From Setaria digitata (Eukaryota > Nematoda > Chromadorea > Rhabditida > Setariidae), in the NCBI GenBank assembly GCA_003640385.1, contig RCAB01000266.1:1-64000 (forward strand): a stretch of 64,000 nucleotides of DNA. Direction: 5' to 3'. Of this stretch, positions 41,258 to 60,000 are shown piece after piece. Both the position numbers and the translations under genes were made by a program. Below the pieces are notes generated by a model. The model was not told the origin of the DNA, did no database searches, and was given only the letters and a program-made list of their open reading frames with translations. Position 1 is the stretch's first letter. Each line of letters opens with the position of its first letter.

Positions 41258-42255
41258 AATTCTGAAGAGAAAAAAAAAAAAAAAACATCAGCATAAGTGA
41301 TGAAACCCATCATTACATCATCTTCTTACAGATATAGTTCTCCATTCCTTGATGATAAAATATTTAACGACATAAATATATTATCATAGATTCAGATTTA
41401 ACTTGATAACACACATCACAAACTAATAATCATTGAAGAAAAATATCTTCTCTCTCTTCCAAAAAGTGAAAAATGTGAGAACATATGATTTCTTTCAATT
41501 TTATTTTAGTCTCAACTACTATTCTTAATTTTGCTTGAAATTTATAAATTAAGCAAAATAACACCCATCATAACTAGAATACTCTTTTAATCAACTAAAA
41601 AATAATTTCAGCATCGACCGTTAAATTTAATTTATAAATGATTGTGATGATACATTACCCCTGTTGGGCAACTTCAAATTCGACCACTAGATAGCATAAA
41701 GATGCGCAAACAATCACATTATTAATTTATTTTCAATAAAGATACATTTATTTCGCAATAATGGCCTATTATTACAGTTACCCCACTGCTTAAATGTCAC
41801 TTTCATAGTGTTAAATGAAAAGGAAAAAAAAAAAAAAAATTTCCATCATGTTATCTAAATTGTGCTAGAAGATGAATTTTCGCAATCCGCCGAACTATAA
41901 GAAATTCAAATTAAAAAAAAAAAAAAAAAAAAGAAAAAAACAAAAACAAAAAAGAAACATCAAATACATGAGAATACAGTGACGCTGCTCAAACATAACT
42001 TAATTACATTTACGGATGGCTGTTTCTTCCACAAAAATCCAAATAGTAAAAATGTTGGTAAAGAGAAGCCATTGATGGAAAACCACTTGAAATAGAAGTG
42101 GAGAGAGAGAGAGAGAGAGAGGGAGAAAAAGAGAGTGAGTGTGTATGTGTGTATATTGGAGCGAAAACGCAATTACTGCAAAAGTGAATAACACCACAAC
42201 AGTAACAAACAATTATCTGGAAAGCAGTGGAAATATCTTTTCATATCAATCCGTT
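41258..42255. other. Intergenic between fucose synthase and E2 genes
   Basis: It holds A runs near 41124, 41270, 41827 and 41912, and a GA microsatellite at 42101-42122. The two overlapping minus frames at 41960-42212 are translations of the GA/TC tract. No gene is supported. Confidence 0.5.
42101..42122. repeat. (GA)n microsatellite
   Basis: GA repeat followed by a 'gtgtgtatgtgtgt' stretch, just past the E2 gene's stop codon. Confidence 0.95.
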
Positions 42256-43582
42256 CTAAAAACCGTCTGGCCGCTTTACTGCATATTTTTTCGTATAATC
42301 TTCAGCTGTTTTATTGAATTTTTTCCTATCTTTCGTAAATTCTTCTGCAAGATCTGCTCGTAACGGGTGATCTGGTTCTGGTTCCGTAATCAAACCGAGT
42401 AATGCATTCATCACTGAAAATGACCATCACCTTTTCTTCTTTCATCGCGCAACAAAACTATGATTCAGTGCAAAACAACACTTCAATAACTTAAAGGAAA
42501 TTAGAAAATATGCTTCAACTAACTTTATGTACGAATTTCTTACAATACCAAATCAATTACCACGGTTTAAAATTCTACTCTGGTCATACGGTGAATTTCA
42601 AATGGTACAAAACACCTCGGAAACTATTTTCGGAAATTGGAGAAGGGTAGTATAGAATGTAAGCCATTCCATAAGAATACTTTCCATATTTTGCACAAAT
42701 GCAGCTGAGTTATAGGACAGAGAGATTAGAAAAAGCAGCTTTTAATGAAAGCCTCAGTTCTATAACGAAAGTAAGTTTAATTTGCAGGATCCACGGACGA
42801 TTTCGAAGTTGCATCACCGAAATGTCATTCCATACGAATATTATTAAGTAAGAACCTTCCGTCCAAAATAAAACTTTTAAACGCAAAAAATGACCTTGTT
42901 CGGTTTTGGTGGCGGGTTTCCAGTTGTCAGGTGATATGATCGGGAGACATACCTGTCCTTTTTCGTCAACATTTGGGTGATAAATCTTCGTCAAGAAGGT
43001 AATTTTAGGTGGTTTAAACGGATATTCTACTGGAAAATCTATTGCTACTTTAAATGCCCCCTTGTTGTAGGGCTCTTTATCCTGCAAATACAACAGCCGT
43101 AATAAAAGCATTTTTTTTTTCTTACAAATATTTCATAAATCTTACCACTACTTTACAGCACACGTGTAATGGGCATTATAAAACCTTAACTTCATAGGGA
43201 ATCTGTAGTAATTAGGATTTCCGCTATATAATACAAATGAAGTGTGCTATTAAATAAGTCTTGACTTATCAAGCAAATATGCATACCGGTACAAGAAGAC
43301 CTGTCCAGTGCAGCAAATTATTTTCATCAAATTCAACGCAACAAAATGTCCTTGAGTCAGATGACTGGATATCCGTCAGCTCCTACAAAAAACAGTGCAG
43401 TATTCAATAAAACGGGTTATAAACCCGTGCAAAATATACAGTTCAAAACACCTAATCATTAAATAATAACTAAAAAACTCTTTTAAGCTCATTACTACTC
43501 AGAAGATATTTGGCTATTATATAAACATTACAGAACACGAACGTTAGCACACCTTCTTTAACCGACGTGATGAAGAAGCCAT
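42256..43582 (-). CDS. ubc-18: Ubiquitin-conjugating enzyme E2, UBE2L3/UBC-18 type
   Basis: Four exons: 43553-43582, 43287-43382, 42895-43081, 42256-42413; 156 codons plus stop (human UBE2L3 has 154). It begins [10 protein letters not shown] and carries the UBC fold: [11 protein letters not shown], then [18 protein letters not shown] with catalytic C87. P89 and H120 (in [14 protein letters not shown]) match human P88 and H119. In UBE2L3 those residues restrict the enzyme to cysteine-linked partners, so HECT and RBR ligases (ARI, parkin) are the expected partners rather than plain RINGs. It acts in cytosol and nucleus as the E2 of the ubiquitin cascade. It is head to head with MCM6, with 1.7 kb between start codons. 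No acceptor is seen directly upstream of the ATG. Confidence 0.95.
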
Positions 43583-45297
43583 TTTTGACTGGCGAAATCC
43601 GTATAAACCCTGAACATATCGATTACAGAACAAGAATAATACAAGATAATCATACAGCACATCGCAGTAAACTCAATCAATCAAATGTTATTTGTTTCAC
43701 GAAAATGAGGATTCCATTAACAAATCAATTACTGATAATTTGGATTTTACAAAAGCTACAATATTAATTTACATTGCATCATGGTAGGAAGTTTATTGTC
43801 CCTTAACGTAGAAATCTAAACAACTAATACAAAAAAAAAATTTGAAAAAATTGGTGAGAAAAAAAGGAAAGGAAAGGAACAAATTCATAGCGCTTAATAT
43901 TTTCAAAATGTTTAAAAAATTTCCAACATTTAAAACTGTAAAGCTTGCAATTATATTACGTGCAACTTGCAGCGTATCAATACGGTTGATAATTATCACA
44001 CAAATAACGTAAAGCTTTAAATTTCTAACGGATCTTTATGAACATGTAGCATTCATGTGCATCCATGTGAATTTATCCCGAACAAATTTCTCTCACGTGA
44101 TTTCGTATGTGCTCTCATAAATCTTTCCGGAGCAAACTTTCTTCACGCAAATCTTTCGCAACTAAAAGACAGTAACATATGACAATTAACCGGAAGTGAC
44201 CGGAGCACCGGTCAAACGTACCGCTCCCAATCTCGTGACTCATTCGCTCCAATTTCAACGGCCCAACCAACCAGAATCGTATGAAAATTTCCCATTTCGC
44301 AAAACAGTATGAAACCGAAAATGTTGCAAAGTGAGGCAGGGCGCAAAACGAAAGAATTACAAATCGGTTGGGTTTCTTTTTGTTTCGGTTGGGTGGTACC
44401 GGAACCGGAAAGGCTTTGGGATTTAGGTTAAAGGCTTGGTACTAAACTGACAAGTGGAGTGGCTAATTTCTCGCCGTTGCGGTCAATTCAGTTCGGTGTA
44501 GTGTGCAACCAGTTAGTTAGTCCTTAGGATCCGGAAAAGCTTTATTTTAAAACATTTAAAACATATGATTCTGATTGATAGGAGATGTCTCCTTGTGAGG
44601 AAGTTAGCTTGACTAGTAAGCATTTTAGTTGATAGATATTCCCAGTACTAAGGAACAAACGACCATTACTGGATGTAGTATGTAGTTAGCAACACTGGTT
44701 TAATCCCAGTTGAATCTCCTGAAATTGATCAGATTTTCAAACGATGGTATCACCTGTGAGTTTATACTTGTTTTTTTTTTTTTTTAAATAATTGGTAAGA
44801 AAAGTTACATAGTGTAGTGGAGAATGCAGATGAATTATTATATATTGCGAGAAAAAGTTGTGGTAAAATATGAAGGGACAGTCAGCTGAAGTGGGTATCA
44901 CTTGAAAGAGTATTAAAATAGACTAAGATATTTGATGTATTTGCCAGCAAATATAATTGAATGCTATCGTTGTAAAGTGTGCCAAAGTTAATTCAAAAAT
45001 TAAAAAAAAAAAAAAGGGAAAAATTATGTAAATTGTTAATACAAACTTTTAGACGCAGCTATTTAAAAAATATTGCTTTGTCATAATTTTTTGGTCATTT
45101 GAAGACTTCTTTTAAAGGCTTTTATGTTTATTGCGTTTCAAATACTGAAGTTGATTTATTTTTGTTTGAATGTGAGATGTTTTAGGAACTTAATTATTTG
45201 TTAAAATATTATGTGTTAATTATTCCAATGTGTTTTGAAACGCAAAATTGTTGTTTCAAATAAATTTGATTATTAAAATTATGGGTCATGTCTTCAG
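43583..45297. promoter_or_regulatory. Divergent promoter region, E2 gene / MCM6
   Basis: GC content rises clearly at about 44150-44560, unusual in this window, suggesting a shared promoter. At 44339-44348 'gggcgcaaaa' is one mismatch from the E2F element (reverse of TTTTGCGCC). MCM genes are known E2F targets, so the site is plausible but untested. At 44743 an ATG opens a four-codon frame ending at a good donor (CCT|GTGAGT at 44756). This may be a 5' UTR exon of MCM6 with a short upstream frame. Confidence 0.4.
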
Positions 45298-45319
45298 GTT
45301 ACCCATAACAGTCAAGTCG

Positions 45320-50243
<4,924 letters not shown>

Positions 50244-51000
50244 GATTCTAAGCTGTAAAGAGAGTTATTGGAAGCTTCAAAAATTGACCTAGAAGGAAAT
50301 TTCTTCTTTTTATTTTCTCACGAGAAAAGATTTCCTGAGACTAAGTAAGTTGAGATATAGACTTTTTTAAATATGTATTGAAAAGATAATGTATTGTGCC
50401 TTGTTTAAGTTTGAATTAATTAACTGTAAAAATTCAAACTCGTGATTTACGCTCGCATATTTTCTAATCCATCTGAATGCAGGAACAGTTGAGGATTAGG
50501 TATTTTATAGTTGTTCACAGTGCATCCTTTTGAGAAAAAAAATTCTTAATAGTTTTGATAAAAGGGAATGAGAATTGTCGCTTGCTTTTATTATTTTAAT
50601 TTTATGTGTTTTTTTTTTAATTTCATTTTTTATTTTTCGATTTTTTTTTTGACTTTAGTTTTGATTTTATGATAATTTAATTTTATGAAAGATATCAGCA
50701 GTGGTTACTTGCCTTTAGTATTTTAATTTAGGATCTCTTATTGCATTATTATTTTGATATTTTTTACACAGCTGTTTTGTGCTTCAATATATTTTGATGA
50801 ATATTTCTGACCCTTAAAGATATGTGCTTCATTTCAAGCTTTGTGTAGTAATATATTTGATAAATGTTTATAATACTGTTCTGTTTTTGAAAAAAAATTT
50901 TTAAAAGTTTTAGATGAAGATGAAAGACAATTTATATGATTCCTTTGATCAGAATTGTTTGCAGTAAATTTGCAGTTGTTTCTTTATAAAAAGATGTCAC
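50244..51000. other. Intergenic between converging genes
   Basis: 3' flanks of MCM6 and of the TPR gene. T-rich, with no exon pattern on either strand. Confidence 0.5.
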
Positions 51001-54000
51001 TTATTCGGATTCTCGGAATTCAACATCAACAACAACTGCCTCTGAATCGGTATTTTCCGACATAGAGCTACGACGGGAGCCTAAAATATTCGCATTTCTT
51101 GCAATTTAAAATGAGGCTAAATTAGTTACATTTTGTGAAACTTCTTATTTTTACATTTGTTTCTACAGTATCTGATTTAAACATACTTTCTCCTTCCGAA
51201 TGAAATTCCCGTTGTCTTAATTTTCTCCTTTGTTTTTTCCTCGTTGTATGAACATTATTTGCTAATGATTTCATTAATTCTTCGAGATTATCCAATTTTG
51301 TCCACTGTCCTTCATCATATATTCCATAAAGATGATCTGTAAATATTAATTTACTCCACTCAAATGAAAAAAAAAAAAAAGATCCACAAAATTGTGAGTT
51401 TTTTCAAAATTTTCACAAAGTGATATCTAATTTTTATTATACCATACTATCAGGAAATATCTTGAAAAAAATTTTGAAACTTGTAATCATTTGGCCTGTT
51501 AATTATTTATATTTATCTTTTATTAAACAAAACCTCGGAAAAGATGCTTGATGAATTTTAGAATAAAATTTTGTTCATCATGCGTCTTCTCAGCAAATAA
51601 CTGCTGCATATAATCGTCAGTTTCACAGGAATTTGGTAATTTTATACTTTTGCCATTTTCATAGATATCTTCTAATTTCTCCACAAATATTTGAATTTCA
51701 TTTGTTTTCAAATGATTCTTCATCATGTTCAACAAGTGATTTTGCACTTCTGATGGTAGTCCTTAAAAAAAAAAAAAAAAAGAAAGAAAGAAAAAAAATA
51801 AATAAGTAAAAAGTAAGCAATTTTACAAATTTAAATAACTCGAAAAAAAAATCTGACGATTCTTTTCTGTGCTTTTCTTATTTTTTTTTTTAAAAAAAGC
51901 TTTTTCCTATTTTTCTTCTGAAATTTTCCACGATTTTTTCATTGCAAACTGATAAAAACTAATTTAATCTAAAAGTACGACAAAATTTTTTTTTTTTTTA
52001 GTCATAATGAGAATTTTCTAAGGTGAAAGGAATTGTGCATAGAAATTATTGACATTTTGTTCCAAATATCAGTTCAAAAACTGTTGCCATACTGACCCCT
52101 AAAATTATCAATTTCATTTTTATCATTCTCATTAATTATCATTTTTTCGTCTTCCATATCAATTATCATTTTCCTTATCCACTGTGCTCGACTGAAATGT
52201 ACTTTGGTATAGCGATCGCCAAATAATCGCACATTTACTGATTGTAATAATTTTGAACATTCCTCCACTGTATATCCTTCAGTAAGCTGAAATTTCAATA
52301 AATTCTAATTTTAAACAAATTGATATTTTTATAACAGTATCATTTTGAATTTTTGATCAGTAATTAATTAATATGATAAAAAAAATCGCCCCTCCTCTCC
52401 AAAACAAAAAAAAAGAAAAGAAAAGCACATGCTCTTAATTACTTCTTTTCATACAAAAAAAAAAAGAATGATGCTAACAATAATAAAAAAAAAAAGTTAA
52501 CAACAATAATTTAATACTTTTTGAGGGGCAATATTTTGCTTTAAGAAAAATTAAAAAAATAATTTCTCAGACCCTTTTTTTTTGGTAAAATTTAGGCAGC
52601 ACATTTTTACATATTAATACTTTTTTTTTTTTTTCCTTAAATACCTTTTCAAAAAATTCCATTAATGATTGAACAGATTGTTGTTTGATATCCAATAAAC
52701 AATGAGCATTAGCAATGCGAAAATTGATAATTGTATCATCAGCCTCATTGTTTAATAAAATTACAATGTCAGTATTGGAATCGAAATTGAAAATACTACC
52801 AACATCAATTGTTAATTTAGTAAAATCAATAATTATCAATGATGAGACCTAAATTAATTGGAAGGTTGATCAGTGATGCTGCTAAGTAATAGTTTCTGAT
52901 TTTGGTTTTAAAATAAACAATAATATTTTCGTAATATTTCTAAAAGACATACTAAAAAATTCATTCAATCTAATTTAATTTCAAGATAACTAATATATTT
53001 TATTTGTGGAATTTCTAATTTAATTTAGGATAATTATTACTGATTGTGATGTTTTAATGAGATTTTGAAAATGGAAAAAGAAAAGAAAAACTTTTTAGTG
53101 ATCGGTTTATTAACTAGAAAATAAGTGAGTTTATTAAAAAACATTCTACATTCATGACCGAGCAGTATCCTTTTTTGATTAGTGCAGCTGTTAATTTTTA
53201 TAAATTTGGCCTACTGAATGAAAACTTTCAACCTTTTAATCTGAATTTGAGTTTTTGTTTCTAAAATTTGCACTAAAAAAATAAATTAAACCTGCGCTTT
53301 ACAGATAAAATCGGTCCTATCATTCGGTCGGATATATTCCCATGAAATAGTATTAGGATCTGCTCCCACATAAAGTATGCCAATTTCAGGTTCCTTTCGA
53401 TTTCTCATGCAATTTGGTTCATTTAGTGCGATCAGATGTGTCTTCCTGATATCCATTGATTGTTTAATATTAATTAAGTAATCGGATTCGGATATTAACT
53501 TCTCAAATTCATCGCCATCTAATGCCGAAATGATATCAACAGTGGGAAACATTTGATTCATAAATTGCGCGAAAAATACTGGCATTCTACTTGTTGCAAC
53601 GTTATCGTGAAAATAGTATAATTTTCCAACTTGATCTATAATTTTCAATTCTTAATCTACAAAAAAAAAAAAATTTTTTTTTTAAATGTAAAATATTCGA
53701 AGAATAAAATTTCCCAGGTATTTTCAGTCATTTTGAAATTTTAAACTTTGTTTTTATCATGATTTTTTTTTAAACTTCACTTAAATTTTACCGCTTATAC
53801 TTTTTCCTTCATTCATTTTATCTTGAATGTTGCATTATGTTAATGGTTCTCTACAGTGTGATAAAATACTTCACAACTAATTAGAGTGACGTTATAAGCA
53901 CTTCATAATATTGAAATGTTTAGAAACCTATTAATGTGCTCATTATTGTGTTCAGAAAAAAATATCGCATTAACTCAGTTCTCTTACACATGAAATTTGG

Positions 54001-57000
54001 CACTTAATTATAATAGTATTTTAAGTAACAAATAGCATTTTCAACGAATATACTGAAATGATTGACAAAATCATTTACATCAGACGCTGTTTAGAAATGA
54101 TCAACTATGCTTACTGTAGCTACAAGCATAATTTTAGAGACATACTTTTTTAATAATAACTAACCAATTTTGAAATGCCATATCAACTTGTAATTATCCA
54201 TAATTAAGCAATACAACAGACTTGATTTCAATCTCTCAATACATTTTCGGGTAGTTTGTACAGTTGGAATACTGTATTCAATGAATGGTTTTCGATTTTG
54301 ACAGTTTCGCCAAAATCTAATTTCAGCAATTGTAACAGTTTCGATGGCATCTACGTGCAGCATACATTTGCATAAAATTAAAATAACATGAAGAAAATCC
54401 AAAATTGACTGCTGCCGACTGTAAAACTGTATCAGTGATAATTCTTCATATTCCTCTTCTACAGTATCTCTTTCAGTTGAGTAACGGCTCAAATATTCAT
54501 CCAGAAATTTGGCACAATCCTACAAAAAAAGAAAAAAAAGAACAGAAAATGCATAAAATATCAAATAGCTGCTGAATCGTCGGTCAAAAAAAGTCACAAA
54601 GAATAATTTAAAATTTCATAAATCTCTAATTTTTTTTGCCATGATGCTTGTACAGTAACTTGTTGTACTGTCATTTGATATGACACATATTGTATGCCGT
54701 TGTTATACCTATTACATCATATCATATGTTGCTTTTTAATTAATCAATTTTTTGTTTATTTGCCTTCTTATAGCACTATTTATTGGATTTGTTGATTGAC
54801 AATCAGCAAACTACCACTATTAGGACATCATATACTATAATTAATTGCTACCCTATTGCATATATCATTTGTTGTTGTTAATTACTGTATATCACATATC
54901 ATACCTGCTGCTAGTTTATCGCATATTGCATACTATACTATCGTACTGATCATATTTGTTTATATTTTTGTGTTATCACATACTTGTCAATCATGCACTA
55001 TCTATTTCTTTCATACTGTCAATTATTGTGGCATTAACAAATTTTATGCAATTACCAGTTGTTATACTGTAATTATTTCTTATACTGTCAGATACCGTAT
55101 AGTGCCTAAACTGGATATATTGTTTTCGCGAATTATGAATAATGCAAAAAAAAAAAAAAAAAAAAAAAGTAAAACAGAAGGAAATTCCTATGTATTTCAA
55201 TTTATTTACTTCAAAAGATTTCACAATACAGCTACTTGTGCGGGAAAAATTGAATGCAAAAAATGAATGAAAGAAAAATAAAATAAAATAAAACTGAAGT
55301 GATAGTAAAAAGTACCTTAAATTTTTGCTCATTCCAATAAAACAACACGAAATCGACAACATATTCAATTGTATTTTGATAAGTATTTTTGTATAAATCG
55401 AAGAAATGTTTAGCAGTGATAAAATCACCCCTTGTCATCATCCAATGTGTTGCTGCGATTTTTGTTAATTTTTCATGACTTAATAAATCATATAAGCATG
55501 ATTCATCCAATATTCGATATATCATTGATGAATTAGCTAAATTAAGAAAAAAAAAAAAAAAAGAATATCCATTTATAAACTTAAAAAAAAAAAAAAAATA
55601 CATTTTATCTAAAATTTTTTCATAATTTCAGTGCTATATCGATTATTGTTTTGCAAAAATTACTAATTTAACAATATCGAGAAAAAAAAAATTTCTTTTC
55701 TTTAAATTTCAAAATTCATATAAACTTACTTTTCAAGGCAATATTTTGGATTGTTTCAATTGCTCGATCTGATGCATTACAATGCCACTCAATTAAAGCA
55801 AGTTCCAATTGAAGCTTCTCTTCGTGCATAATTGATAAGTTTTTTTGTAAATTTTCAAAATTTTGCATATGAAATAAAGCATCCGTGTAATTTTTGTCAG
55901 CATAATAGGCACATGCTAAGACATATTCACATGTCACTTTCATATTCTGCAAAGAAATTAATTTTTATTAAATGAATATTTCAAAAATTTTCATACTGAT
56001 TATATTTGATTGCCATAATTAAGTATAGAATAAAGAAAAGAAGAAAGGCATTGCTTCAAAATGAAATGCGTTTTTTTTTTTTTTTCTTTTTTCTCAATCA
56101 ATATGTACAATTAATTAACTATGAAAAATTAACCATGCATTAAATTTATAAATTTGAATTATTAAAAAAAAATTTTTACTCTTGATCAATTATCTGATTT
56201 AATATTAAATATTTTTCCTGATAGTATTGCAAATATTTAGGCTAGATTTTTGATTTATAAGAAAAATGAAAAACTACTCGATTGAAAATATTTGCTGAAA
56301 CTGTTTACGGTTATATCATTTTAATTAATAATTAACAATAATTATTAAAATTAAAAAGTTTCAAATAATTTTATTGATTCAAATGCTCTTTTTTTTTTCT
56401 TCGGATATCTTAAATTTCAGAAGGCCGAAAAAAAAAATTTTTTTTCACTTAAATATTATTAATTATATTTAACAGGGGAGGAGGGGGGGGGAAAAAAAAC
56501 AGGAATTTTTTTTTCTTTTGCAACAAACCTTATCTTGACAATTTTCCTTCACATCCATTATGTGACATATAGCATTGCTAATTAAGCCTTCTTCTAATTC
56601 TAATTTTCCAAGTTCTAGTAAAACTGAAAGTCGCTCATTAGAATTAATTCCTATACCATCCAAACATTCATGAAATAGCATTATGGCTCGTCTTCTTGCA
56701 TTGCATCTCAAATATTTATCTTTCAAATTTAACAATAAACTTAAAATATTGCCACATTTATTAGCAATGCATAATATAATTGCTCGTTCCAAAAATTTGC
56801 ATGCTTCCCATAATTCTGACAAACTAGCTGCTATTTCAGCTGATTCTTTTAAAACTTCAACCTGAAAAAAAGAAGGTGAAAGAAAAATTCTCTAAAAAAA
56901 AATTAAACATAATTGCATCAAAAAAATTTTTAAATATGCTAAGATGAAATTGTTTTGCTGATAATATGCAAATGTTGTTTTCCACATTATCAGTGGGCGA

Positions 57001-60000
57001 AATTTTCATCAAAACTAATTAATTACCATATCAATAGATAGAAAAATAAATTAACTGCTTTTAGATGGTTAGTTTCCAGTTAACTAAAAAATAAAAAGGA
57101 AAATAAATTAACTATTTAGATGGTTAGTTTTCAGTTACCTAAAAAATACAACATTTGTAAATTTATCTAGCACTTAAATATTCATTCATGCTAGCATTAG
57201 TTTAACAAAAAATCGTCTAAAATAAATATTTTTTTTTTCAATTAACAATAATAATTAAAGGAGAAAAATGAATAAAAAAATTTTCGAAAATAGTAAATGG
57301 TTTAATAAAATTCCAAAAAATAAAAGATAAAAAGAAACAATTTTAACACCTGTAAATCGATAGAGCCCATTTGTGACAAATCTACACGATTTTTACACAA
57401 TCGCATTGTCCAATTAACATCTTTAATTAATCGTTTCTCTTCAATTAAATGTCTTAACGTTTCACATTTCCCCTCCAAATCATCAATATCATCAAAAAAT
57501 GGAATTTGCTTGCAGAAATGAATCAAAGCCTAAAAATATTTTCATTTTGTTATTTCATGTTTTCTACTGATAAAAGAAGAAAGTTTTTGATTTTAAAAAT
57601 TTAAATTAATTGTAGAAAGCATTTCTTTCTTATCCTGTTTTTTCTTTGTTTTTTTTTTTTTTTTTTTTTTTAATCATTTAATTTGTCAAAATTGAAAATG
57701 ATGATTACTTTACTGATCTTAAATATATGACATTAAATTTATGCCATTTTTTACCGTCACCGCCAAAAATATTTGAGTTATAATATTTGATTGGCATTCT
57801 CTTTTGTCAGTTATTATCAAATAATCAACTAAACTTTTAGCTAATTCAATTAATGCATTTCGTTTTATATGGTAAAGTTTTTTTTTTTTTTTGAATTTAA
57901 TTTTTTTTTTCTTTTGCTTCTCAATTAATATTTTTGTGGTCAAGATAAGGTAACTAATTAACAATTAATTTGATGTCAAGGAATATATATATACATATAT
58001 ATATATAACTATGACTTTTTTTTAATATCGTCTCATCTAATGAAATATTTTATGCAGATATTAAACACTGATTAGTCGTGATAAGATAGCAGGCAACAGA
58101 TCAGTTGTATTAAATAAAAATAGTGAAATAGTGAGAGACGAGATAGATAAGGTAATGCTATAACATATTATATGATAGTAAAATAATAAAATGAAGGAAA
58201 AGTCAAGTCAATATTTTNATATATATATATAACTATGACTTTTTTTTAATATCGTCTCATCTAATGAAATATTTTATGCAGATATTAAACACTGATTAGT
58301 CGTGATAAGATAGCAGGCAACAGATCAGTTGTATTAAATAAAAATAGTGAAATAGTGAGAGACGAGATAGATAAGGTAATACTATAACATATTATATGAT
58401 AGTAAAATAATAAAATGAAGGAAAAGTCAAGTCAATATTTTACATTTCAATTTAATGGCATATTTTATATGAGCTTAAAGCTTTTTTTTTTTTTTTTTTT
58501 TTAATAAATGATACTAATTGATAAGGAAGTTTTAAGTTTAAATTACTTGCAAAATTGATTATGATATGTTAAGGTAATGAACCTTTGATTTATCATTCAT
58601 TCCAAGGTAACATTCGGCCATATAACCGTATATCAGGCCACGTTCACGTCGATGATCATTATCACTTGTTAAATTTAATGCTTTATGAAAAATTTGTTTT
58701 GCATCTTTGAAACGTTGACGATTTAATAATGTTCGTCCAATTGATATGAAAATATCCAATTGAGCAATATCTTTTGATAAGATATCAGCAAGCGTAAGAT
58801 AACATCTAAAATAAAATTTATTTATTTTAGATTACTGTTCATTTTTAAATATTAACAACCTTTTTTTTTTTTCTTTTTTATAAAATTTTTGCGAATAATT
58901 TTAATCAATTCATTGTTTGCTTTAAAACTTTAACAAAAATTAAAATTATAAATCTTAGCACCAGAGAGTTATTTTATCCTTAATGCAAAAGAAAAACAAA
59001 ATTAATAAGCAAATAAAAATTAAAACTTTTCATAATTGCTTGTTTATAGCATTATAATTACCATTTTATTTATAATTTCCTCACTTAGTATTTCTTAAAA
59101 TACACACGGCCATAGCATAGCTTTTAAAATTTGTAAAATTGCTAATTATTTAAACAATTTCTTTCCTCCTTTTAATTATTTGTTAAAAAATAACATGAGT
59201 AACTTTTAGGCGACATCGAACGTTTATGTGTCGAAACACTTTTACCATATGAAAGAATATTTTAGTTTAGTAATTTAAATTCTAGCTAAAAATGAATAAG
59301 TTGGATTTTTTGCAAGGAGTTAAAAAAAATTCTTATACTTCAATTAATATTAATTAGCAAAGTTTGAGTTTAGCTTTTTCACTGGTTTCATTCTTAATTC
59401 ATTTTATTCCAAAATATCTGATAATAAAAATGAAAATTTCAATTTGAAATAGCATGCAATCATTGTACTCTTATATCATAAATTAATATTTCTTACGAAA
59501 ATTTAGCTAGTTTAAAATTATATTTTTCATTTTCATAATTTTATTTTTTTTCAGCAAAAAAAAAAAAAAAAAAGATTAAACCTTAAACACGAATGACAAA
59601 TATCCATTGCTCCCTTCTTGAAATGAATATTTGCCATAGCATTGTATATTTCAAGCATATTTTCCAGATCTGATAACTGTTGATAAACGCTTAATGATTG
59701 CTGATAATATGCTAATGCTTCGTCGGGATGATATAATGACCAGTGAGCTGCGCCCAGCTTATTACATAACTATAAATTAATAAATCAAGTAATTTTGTTG
59801 GTATGTCTATTTATATATGTGTATTTCTTTTACATGAAGTTAAGATGATCTGAAAAATTGAAAAGGGAAAGTTTGAAAATTTGCAAAGAATTTAAATTTT
59901 TGAATCGAAATTTCGCAAGTGCTAATAATTTGAAGCGAAAAAATTTTGCAAAATTATGAACAAATTTTAGCAAATTTAACACACACACACACACACACAC

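Noticed and set aside
54856..55266. 136-codon plus-strand and 145-codon minus-strand frames
   Set aside because: Low-complexity intron sequence of the TPR gene; only the true minus-strand exon at 55316-55536 fits the gene's phase.
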